27,298 nt of DNA from Larix sibirica (Eukaryota; Streptophyta; Pinopsida; Pinales; Pinaceae): positions 1-27,298 of the forward strand of contig NWUY0304208788.1 in NCBI GenBank assembly GCA_004151065.3, given 5' to 3'. Under the pieces are notes generated by a model, which saw only the letters and a list, made by a program, of their open reading frames with translations, ran no database searches and had not been told where the DNA came from. The position numbers and the translations under genes are program-made. The stretch's first letter is position 1. Every line of letters begins with the position of its first letter. Positions 19,620 through 27,298 of the stretch are shown piece by piece.

Positions 19620-21489
19620 TAAGGCATATGTTTAACCAAGGCTCCTATACTTTAGGATACTGCTGTTCATTTTATGCTATATACAGGGGACCATAGGATG
19701 AAAAATATTGACTGGATCAAGAGCCCGCAGCTTCCCTTCCAGCCCTAGCCCTTCGCCCGGCACAAGTAGAGTGTATTTATAGGTTAATCCAATGTATATC
19801 CTTCTTATTATTGAGCCGATATAAGCCATTTCCTAAGTATTACACAATTATATGTCTTACCTAGTTAGGCTAAATTCTTGCTTTAGTTTCACACTAAGTT
19901 TTAGTTTCAAAGTTTTGGCATATAAAAATAGAACCTATATGAAAATACCAAGAGACATCACGCTTATAAAATGAGCCATGCACTTATATATGAACGAGTG
20001 TGTTCTAGAGATTGAAGGCATCTATAAGCCAAATGAAAAAACTATATAAGCTGAGTAGTACGATGTTATTTATTAGGAATCAGATCATCCAGTGACGCCC
20101 AAATAAAGGGTAGCAATACTTTAAGAGGTAGCATAGCTTTAGAACCATATATAAGAAAGTACAAAGTGGCACCTATAGTGGTTTGTATACTGGTATGATA
20201 CGACTATAAAGTAGGTTACAATTTAAGTGCCAATCGTGCCCAAATGATATAACAGTGCTTGATAAGATAAAAATAATGGTTTTATTAGTTGCCTCAACTT
20301 AACCATTTCCTTATGGATAGTAAGGAGTTTTTAAGTCTTGTTTTATATATAACTTATAAACTAGTTTATGAACTGTTGATGAGTCCGTAATCGTTTAAGA
20401 GTAATCACCTCGCCCAACGAGATCCTTTCCGGATCGGGATCTATATACTACGATTGAAGTTCCAGCGCCAAGAGCAAGAGTGAAAGCCAAGGTAATGGAA
20501 GATACAGTTTAATAAAAAAAAGCAGAGGGAAAGCAATTGCAAAGGCAAAGTAAAAGGCAGGGGCCTATCCACATGATGCAGATCATTCACCTGCATCCAA
20601 GCAAGCACTAGTAATAGAACCAGTAGCCATATATCCAGTAGGAGACAGCATCTGAGCAAGCACCCATTATTTATCCATCTTCCACCATACACCCTCATTG
20701 ATGTTGATGCTTCGAATAGTAGCCACTTTCAGCACCTTTCCAGCCTCCCTGAACTTATTGGGGGAGGACTATCTTTTACTCCAGCGGTGCTTATTACGGA
20801 TTCTCTGACCTTGGCTGCTTCTTTGACTCTCTTTCTATTATATGCTACTTATTTTGTAGCTCTCTTAATCTCCACCAAGCCTCCAAATACTTAAGGAAAT
20901 AAACTTGGTTCTCCTTAGTGATCATAATGAAATCGCTTCCTTCTATGGTGTTGGTCTGTTAGTTGCGGCGTAGACGTAGCTATAAGATGGGGCCCGTTCC
21001 GTGTGGGGCACTGACTATTACTAATAGGTATAGCAGCGTGGGAAAGTGGGTGTACCGACCCAGCCCCCTCTGCAGTGAACTACGATATAAAAACTTCTAG
21101 TTGGGTAGCCAGGACAGCCCGCCAAGGACGACAAACTTAGAAGCATGGGTTATAATCCCGTTTATCAGCCCAACATCCATCCATTACGAGGTTTAAGGGT
21201 AAGTCATAAAGCATCGTATTATAGGTCCTATCATCATTTTTCCTCCCTTGTACCCTTGAGCGCTCTACCATACAAATGGGAAGGTGCCCCTTACAATTCA
21301 CAGATATTCACATACATAACAGCTGTCATATCGATCCACTACGCTAGCAACACAGGGGGAGCAGCTTGGGTATAATATGAGGTTTATTAGTTCGAAGTGG
21401 GAACGTTAAGATGTATTGGTTCACCAAGGCGTTTGCCAACATATTAAAACTGATCTACCGAAGCTAGTATAACTTATTTCTCTTTTCAA
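19620..21489. other. Long non-coding stretch
   Basis: No gene or RNA was recognised, and protease or RT did not follow gag. A hammerhead-like word near 20377-20388 was examined and rejected. Between 20455 and 20640, repeated aagcaaaggc, agccaagg and tagtaatagaaccag words resemble those at 8995-9062. A 76-codon frame at 21145-21375 and an 85-codon minus frame at 20441-20698 look accidental. Confidence 0.5.
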
Positions 21490-22200
21490 ATATATTCTTT
21501 CCCCAACTCTACCCATAATGCATACCTGAGATGAGAATCCTAGGCCTTCGTATTTCAACCAATATCTTATTAATGATCTTCATGAGGAAACGTAAGTTTG
21601 CTCGCGTTACCATAAGGGAGAGGTTTTTTTTGAGGACTCAGCCTATCCATTCCCTTAGGGAGAATAATTTGAGGAATGGCCAAGGATGATGTTATATTGT
21701 TTACATAGGGCTATCATCCTGAGGGAACTAAAATATTTGGTATTATCAGCCACTATTTTCATGGGGTAGCCAATTCTGGACATAATGTTTTATTAAAGGA
21801 ACCCAATTACAATTAAATCTGTGGCATACCTGGTAGGAATGGCATCTACCCATTTGGTAAAATAATTCATGACAGTGAGGATACATTTATGTTAGCCACT
21901 AGAGGGAGGATGTCTTTTTCCTATTAAATAAAGGCCCCATTGCTGGAAGGGAGACTCAATTTGGATAGGCTGCAAGGGAAATGCAGGGCTATTTTTTATA
22001 GCAAAGGTTTTACATTCTAAGCAGGCTCTTTCAAATTTGTGGGCATCTCAAAACACAGTGGGCCAATAATACCCAAACCTCAATATTTTATGAATTTTAG
22101 TACTGGCTACAAAGTGCCCTCCACAGATCCCTCGATGCATTTCCTGAATAAAATATCTAGCTTCATCTTCCAACATGCACTTCAGTAATAGCCCCTCGAG
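21490..22200 (-). pseudogene. Ty3/gypsy integrase remnant
   Basis: This minus-strand fragment of a plant Ty3/gypsy integrase would insert element DNA into the host genome if intact. From 22200 it reads LLKCMLEDEARYFIQEMHRG, CGGHFVASTKIHKILRFGYY, then CLECKTFA; the two histidines and CxxC of the zinc-binding N-terminal domain are kept. The catalytic core follows: PFQQWGLYLIGKRHPPSSG, ILTVMNYFTKWVDAIPTR, MKIVADNTKYF and AESSKKNLSL. The first catalytic aspartate (usual GLDFIG) is replaced by Y, while the second aspartate and the glutamate remain. A frameshift near 21540 precedes SHLRYALWVE, the usual start of the following region. Interior stops include several at positions where the family has glutamine (before HKC, before GNG, before AES). 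No CpG occurs from 21607 to 22132. No flanking RNase H or LTR is visible. Confidence 0.93.
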
Positions 22201-22296
22201 CTTTTTCCAATGCAACTCTATTCCTTCTCATGAGTAACTTCCAGAGAAGAACTAAGAAGCGCGCCCGAGCCCAAATGACACGATACGTTCTTATCC

Positions 22297-22366
22297 GAGA
22301 TTGAACTCCTGAAACCAATAGGCGAAGAAAGCGTATTTAAGTCACTAAGCTACGCGGGCAACCTGC
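22297..22366 (-). other. tRNA-like block with A and B boxes (SINE head or tRNA relic)
   Basis: On the minus strand, tagcttagtga (22352-22342) fits an RNA polymerase III A box and gttcaatctc (22306-22297) fits a B box. The span from the start of one to the end of the other is 56 nt, close to the 55 nt of a standard tRNA. The leading gcccgcg could be an acceptor strand, but no matching 3' strand follows, and the D and anticodon stems do not pair well. A tRNA-derived SINE head or a decayed tRNA gene are the two explanations. It starts within about 100 bp of the integrase remnant and, unlike that remnant, contains many CpGs. Confidence 0.4.
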
Positions 22367-22369
22367 TTC

Positions 22370-24120
22370 TCATACCCAGAACCATAAATTAATATTATTT
22401 CTTCTGACGTTCAGTCCTACCTCAAACGGAGACGCCCTATTCTCAAGTAGCAGTGCTCACTTTCCCAATAAGGAATAAGCACAGAAACTCCATACTTACC
22501 TGCACTTAGGAAATCCTTCCGAGACCGGTCGAGCTGGTCTATCTTTATTTGCCTCTGCCTTGAGACTATCTCTGTTTGGAACAGTGTGTGAGCCCTTACA
22601 ATTGCCCTTACATTTTAGGTGCACCTTTACGCGAGGTCAAATAAACCTCCATAGTGTTAGTGATTCTTCATTCATGTCGGGCTCCCTTATATTCTTAGCC
22701 TCTTTAGCCATCCTGACCGACCTGACTTAGACCCCCTAAACAGCTGGCTTTTAAACGCCTCGCGAAAAGCTGGGTTATCAGGTGGGGACCAGAGCAACAT
22801 ACATATTTTATGAATTTGGCCAAGTTGGGCTTGATTTAATTGCTTGAAAGTCACGGGCTCCAAAGAGCTACTCCTTCCTCAGAGAGCTTATTCACTTAGT
22901 TGTTTTCGTGTAAGTTTCAAGTTCAGCATCCTGGTCCATCATAGTATCTAGGGGTAGGACCCCTAGCCATTCCATTGCTGCAGCTTGTTCCTGTTGTTTA
23001 GGGTTGTTTCCTTAGCCCTATCCTCCCGGGCAAGTAGAAACAAATATATAAAGGTTCAAGTTTCGAAGTGCATGTCCTGATTAAGTGTTTATTAAAATGT
23101 TAAATCTTTCCAGGGCATGTTCCAAATAAAGGTGGAAGGATCGAGGTGAATATCCAGTTGAAGCGGGTTTAATCAGAAAGAGCCTCCTCAAAGGAAAGGT
23201 TCCAAAATAAAGGGGAGGCTGTCTGTCTGGTTCAACCAAGGTCAAGGGGAAGTATATTCTTGCTCTGCCGTAGCACGACATTTTCACTTCCCCTTTAAAG
23301 GCCAATTCCCAGGGCCAATCTAAAACCAACACAATTCAACTAGTGACCACCCGGCATTGATCGGTATTTCCACCACACTGGGGATCAAAATCGAACTGGT
23401 AACAACACACGATCCACAACAACCTCATTTCTGGGACGTGGTATTGAAACTGTTGTTTGCTTTGACTCTCCTAGGCAGGTGGTAAAGAGAAGAGGTAGGA
23501 CAAATATTCAAACTTTCCTGGGCGTGGTGGCTGATACGGTTCAAACACGTTTCTAACATTTCACGGCCCTAGCCTGTCTGGCATGAAGTGAATCACAACC
23601 ATTCATGGAATAAATTGGCAGCTAGCCACCGAGCTCCTCCCTGTATGGCTGCGCAAGAAGAGAAATAATAACCGGATTGAGTGAATATCTTCTTGTCATT
23701 TCCACAGATACTAGCAATGTTTCTTCAATCATAAAAAAGCTCCCCGTCCATTTGCTCTAAGGGGTGGTAGGGCATAAAAAACAAACCATTCTAGCTGGTA
23801 AAAAGATTCCAAACTCCAAAACCTCAGGGACGAGGGGGCCTTCCAAGAACCCGACGTGAAAGCTGCTCAAGTCGTAAAGTGTAAAAGGGAAAGGTTTTCT
23901 ACAAGGATAAGGGGTCTCAAGAAGCAATTGAATAAATCCCGCGCTCATAGAGAAATGTTCTTAAATGCAAAAATAATTCCATTTAGTCATAATAAATTCA
24001 TTTTATTACCCGCAACGCGCTAGGCGCATGTTTTGAAATCCGGTATTTTTGTTTGTTAGGTAAGTAACCACCCTCACCAGCACCGCTATATGTCGACGCA
24101 TATATAAACCACAGCAGATT
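22370..24120. other. Long non-coding stretch
   Basis: No gene or RNA was recognised. Between 23115 and 23222, related words ttccaaataaaggtggaagg and ttccaaaataaaggggagg mark a short degenerate repeat. The short minus-strand frames at 23081-23332 and 23757-23948 have no family feature. Confidence 0.5.
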
Positions 24121-24490
24121 GTTATCCAACCACTCGTCTATTGCTCACTCACTACTAACCCACTCACTTTCACCACTGGTTCGTTTTGACCAGGTTCGTT
24201 GTTTTGACCTCGGCTATTGCTCAACCACTGGTTTGTTCGTCACTTGTTTTAAACTGTTTCTCAACTCGTGAATCAATCAATGGGTAGTTGTTTTCTCTCT
24301 AGCGTTTCGTCCCCCGTAGGGCATCATGGGAAGGTTACAAAGCAAGCCATCTTCGTTCATCCTGAAGTTGACTCCCGAATTGACTGCCTCACTATCGGCC
24401 TGACTCACCTCACCTTACCAGACCTCCTTACCAGACTGTACAGACCGTACCTGACAAGACCTGACAAGACCAGGCCATTCCTGACCTGAT
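24121..24490 (+). repeat. Low-complexity tract with short duplications
   Basis: The words ctattgctca (24138, 24214) and ccactggttcgtt or ccactggtttgtt (24173, 24225) repeat with a spacing of about 50-75 bp, and gttcgt with ttttgacc recurs between them. From 24400 on, variants of cctgac, ccttaccagac and ctgacaagac alternate, with two exact ctgacaagac units at 24451-24470. A 73-codon frame here is a product of this composition. Confidence 0.65.
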
Positions 24491-25300
24491 TGTGTATCCT
24501 ACTTGTTATCGCTGTCACAATGAAGTAATAAAAAAAAGCGTTTGATTACCTGCGATGATCTGCCTAAGCATCCTAAAAGAGTATGTTTAAACAGGCGAAA
24601 CTTATGAATTAGGAGGACCCGTAGGGACTTTACTGAGGTACGCCCCCCCCCACCCAATAAGTAACTTAGGTTTTATAACTATGTTGTAACAAGAATTTAA
24701 GCCAAGTGTAGTAGCCCTGCCCAGAATATGTATTCCATCCCGGGCGCTAATATAATAGGGGGAAGTATACGAGAAGTCAAAATGGAATAAAGAAAGATTA
24801 TTTTGAGTGTTCCGGATGATCCCACTAACTAACTAAGCCAGTGACTCTCTAAAAATGATATTTCTGTAAAATAAAATAGCGAAGTAGGATGTTTTTTTCA
24901 ATATGTTGGAAGCGAACATGAAACCTTTTCCGCTCCGGGTATGTTGATAACAAATATTATAATAATATATATATATTTGTTCATATTAGATATGTAATTA
25001 TAATGTAATTATACAGGCGTTAATACGGACCTGAAAGCGTGAAAGAGAATGCGTGATCCTGGGTATTGACACTTGAAGAAGCCTGGACACAGCGTTATGT
25101 ATGCCAGTTAATCCCACCCATTATGATGGAACCAAGCCCCACCAATACACGTCTGGAAAGAGCTTTAGCAAATGGTTTATTGAGAGCTAACGAGGGAATA
25201 GAGCGGACGGAAAGACATACCGTAGCAAGTAGGACGGAAGCTAGAGCAAATATGGCTTTAGGGTCAGTGTCCATGAGAATAGAGAGCTGTATGGACTAAG
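24491..25300. other. Non-coding with a C-run and an AT-rich block
   Basis: A cytosine homopolymer lies at about 24643-24651. A strongly AT-rich block with tatatatat and repeated gtaattata words lies at 24955-25015. A 77-codon frame beginning at a TTG (25066-25299) was considered and not accepted. No RNA gene was seen. Confidence 0.5.
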
Positions 25301-25655
25301 AGAGGAGATTGCGGGCTAATGGTATTCTGTATATTATATAGATAGCTAATCCATTGCTGATAAAGGTAGGTCATAGCCTGTTTTTGTCATAGCCATACTA
25401 CCTTGTATAATCTCTATAATTGAAATCTCTAGATCAATAAATAAATACTATAAGAGATATGAGCTCGCATGGAGACGTTTCACTTGTCCTTGTTAGTAGG
25501 GCTAGTACTACTACTTGGAAGCTACTAATATCTATAGCCTTCTCTATATAGCCTTAGGGCAAGAAAGACTGAAGCTCTCATTCTAGGTAGGATGTAAGCA
25601 CCATAAAAACCATAGGGCATAAACTAGAAATACTAAGTGTCTCTATCACTAGTAA

Positions 25656-25733
25656 GACTAAAGGCAAGCGGACCTTATGGCTTTCACTCTTAAAAGACCT
25701 TAGAGCACGAGACTAAAAGGCATGGGACTTATA
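25656..25733 (+). repeat. Tandem pair of agactaaaggc blocks, 55 bp apart
   Basis: The block at 25656-25679 (agactaaaggcaagc then ggaccttat) is repeated at 25711-25733 as agactaaaaggcatgggact then tat. The 14-mer aaggcatgggactt at 25718-25731 also occurs exactly in reverse complement at 26358-26371. Confidence 0.75.
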
Positions 25734-25999
25734 CTACCGGAAGTCCCCATAGGGCCTTTCCATTTCCATCTAGGGCTAATACTAATTTCTGAACATGACC
25801 TTATACAGATGATATCGCCATATCTACAGCAGCCTTATAATATAATAGGGCCCACCCCTATTTATCTTAGTCCATGCATTAATAAATTCCATGTATACAC
25901 TATACTATACTTTATTTATTAAATTACCAAAAAGATAATAGAAATAGCTTTGGTTGGACAAGATGACAACTTAAGTCTGTAGTCCACTTGAATTATTAT

Positions 26000-26122
26000 T
26001 GACTCCGCTAATACAATGGCTCTATTCCCCTAGGCTACTTCTGCTAATATAATAATGGAGAGGTAATAAAAAAATAACTATAATTCTCTAAGCTACTCCG
26101 CTGCTAATACATTAGTTAATTT
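26000..26122 (+). repeat. Degenerate ctactccgctaatac repeat
   Basis: The words gactccgctaatacaatgg, ggctacttctgctaatataa and gctactccgctgctaatac follow each other with a spacing of about 40-60 bp, interspersed with ctctattcccctagg and ctctaagc. The copies are clearly related but diverged. Confidence 0.6.
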
Positions 26123-26890
26123 GAGCCAGACAATCAATCTTTCTTTTTATATAACACGCCCATATTCTGCTGATAGCTGCTAGTCAATCCAAGAGTAGTA
26201 ATATAATTATCTTTCTCACTTCAGGTAATAGCCTTAGTAAGGGTGCCCTATTCTCTCTATACCGACAACAATGATAGTTGAGTCACCTACGAGTGTTGGT
26301 TGACTTTTTGCCCATTATCCATTCTGTCATCCCGAAACAGAAGTAAGTGGTGGTCCCAAGTCCCATGCCTTACTTAAGGCCATAGAGAAGAGTTCAATTT
26401 TAAAGCCGTAGTCTCCATCATTCTGTGACAAAGAGAAAAAGAAAAAACATGTTTAAAACGCATAGAGAAGTTTTAACATAACTGCCAGAAAGAAGCCTAG
26501 AACCTTTCTCGCATGGGGGTACAACCATATTTCTCTTTCTTTTCAATTGAACTATACCTTGGACGTTTACCTAATATTGTGGAATCTATGCGCAATCCTA
26601 ACTAACCTTTCACCGCCTGAAGAAGCCACAGTCCCAGTTGTGTCCCGCTGCTCTGAATAAAAAGAAGGTTGTGTCCAGTTCCAAAAGAAATGAAACCTAT
26701 AATTAGTGCAACTACTCTTCGAAATGAAAATAAATTAGATTGAAGTCATTGCTCATAGAACCATAGATATATGATGCCGCCATAGAGACGTTTAGCTTAC
26801 ATCAAAACATTAACGTATGATATCGCCATAGAGAACGTTGAACTTTCTGGATTGCCATAGAGGAGAAGACGTTTCACTTTAGCACTTACA

Positions 26891-27240
26891 AGTTCACCAC
26901 CTTTAAAAGCCTTAGAGACTGCTGCTAGGTCGTCTAATTAGTGCAACTCTCCCCCATTGAAGATAGTCTCCATTGTATGAGACAAAGATAAAGAGTTAAA
27001 TCCAAATGAAAGCCCCCCAAAATAGTCGTAGTTAGACAAGACATAAGAGAGAAAAAGGTAATGTTCAAAAGCTTGCTGCCATATTGTTTGTAATAATTTG
27101 TAATCTGTGCAATCTGCCTTACCTTTCCCACAAAAGATAAGTTTCAATTAGCTGTAGAATTGAATCCATGTTTGTTTGGTTGAGACATATTTCCAAAACC
27201 TCCTAATTCGCCCTTCCCCTCCTTTGTCGGGAAAGAGCTA
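26891..27240. other. Non-coding, no gene seen
   Basis: Two overlapping minus-strand frames of 65-69 codons (26934-27147) run in different phases through the same bases and carry no family feature. Confidence 0.45.
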
Positions 27241-27244
27241 CGCA

Positions 27245-27298
27245 CCTTGCTCTCCCTTACGGTAAAGCAAGCTTTTCCTTGCCCTCCCTTGCCCTCCC
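27245..27298 (+). repeat. Second copy of the gccctccctt repeat, cut by the window end
   Basis: The last 22 bases (27277-27298) are identical to 227-248 and include the doubled gccctccctt. The preceding ctcccttacggtaaagcaag is a diverged form of the ctcccttcggtcaagcaag found at 244-262. The match runs to the last base, so its true length is unknown. Confidence 0.85.

Larger units (their letters stand above)
25460..26890 (-). repeat. Family 2 array, inverted orientation
   Basis: The core gccatagagacgttt or gccatagagaagtt recurs at about 25468, 26381, 26459, 26778, 26824 and 26852. It is often preceded by atgatatc or atgatgcc and followed by cacttt or gaacttt. It is the reverse complement of the cttctctatggcgtcat core at 6.2-7.5 kb. 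The closest pair is ttcaacgttctctatggcgatatcat (reading 26844 to 26819) against the ttcaacgtatatatggtgacatcat region at 7122-7147. The last three copies are about 30-50 bp apart and look tandem. Confidence 0.55.

Noticed and set aside
20370-20405. Hammerhead-ribozyme-like word ttgatgagtccgtaatcg
   Set aside because: It resembles the ctgatgag core, but the first conserved C is T, stem II cannot form with the bases that follow, and the cgaaa core segment is missing.
24955-25015. AT-rich block as a possible replication origin or promoter
   Set aside because: It is only simple-sequence AT richness; no defined plant organelle promoter or origin motif could be recognised.
25066-25299. 77-codon frame with a TTG start
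   Set aside because: It has no ATG start, no family feature and no coding neighbours; chance opening is the simplest explanation.

Overview
This window looks like intergenic DNA from a very large plant organelle genome, most likely the mitochondrial genome of a gymnosperm (conifer-type). That is an inference. The support is: no intact gene of convincing length, no operon or bacterial signal, dense short and degenerate tandem repeats, mixed base composition, and several broken fragments of plant nuclear retroelements set in otherwise unrelated sequence. No mitochondrial or plastid gene, intact tRNA, rRNA or group II intron domain V was recognised, so a repeat-rich nuclear region cannot be excluded. 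The longest ATG-to-stop frame is only 138 codons and looks non-coding.

Layout. 1-290: short direct and tandem repeats, one of which (a doubled gccctccctt decamer) returns at the last bases of the window. 290-2700: largely featureless, with a possible worn coding frame on the minus strand (902-1081) and a small unrecognised plus-strand ORF (1839-2123). 2880-4960: a diverged repeat family (core catacccgagagagg followed by ccccc), found in the opposite orientation at 5716-5746 and 16319-16486. 6190-7560: a second diverged family (core cttctctatggcgtcat), found inverted at about 25460-26890. 7846-8276: compact tandem repeats. 10280-10590: a 211-bp-spaced degenerate duplication. 10841-11672: remnant of a Ty3/gypsy reverse transcriptase and RNase H (minus). 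13325-13684: the C-terminal end of a LINE polyprotein (plus). 15545-15930: a tatgactgg-type tandem array. 17518-17952: an unrecognised, once-interrupted 144-codon frame (minus). 18671-19619: a Ty3/gypsy gag remnant (plus). 21490-22200: a Ty3/gypsy integrase remnant (minus), followed by a tRNA-like block with A and B boxes (22297-22366). 24120-24490 and 24955-25015: low-complexity sequence.

Nothing here forms a working pathway. The retroelement pieces together cover gag, reverse transcriptase, RNase H and integrase, but lie in separate places and orientations, each with stops or frameshifts and with key catalytic residues lost. The most informative signal is that gag and integrase lie in stretches of 755 and 526 bp with no CpG dinucleotide, beside CpG-containing flanks. 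This suggests that those blocks decayed in methylated nuclear DNA before joining the present sequence. I found no convincing new biological system; the leads worth checking are the two inverted repeat families, the CpG-free captured blocks and the tRNA-like block.
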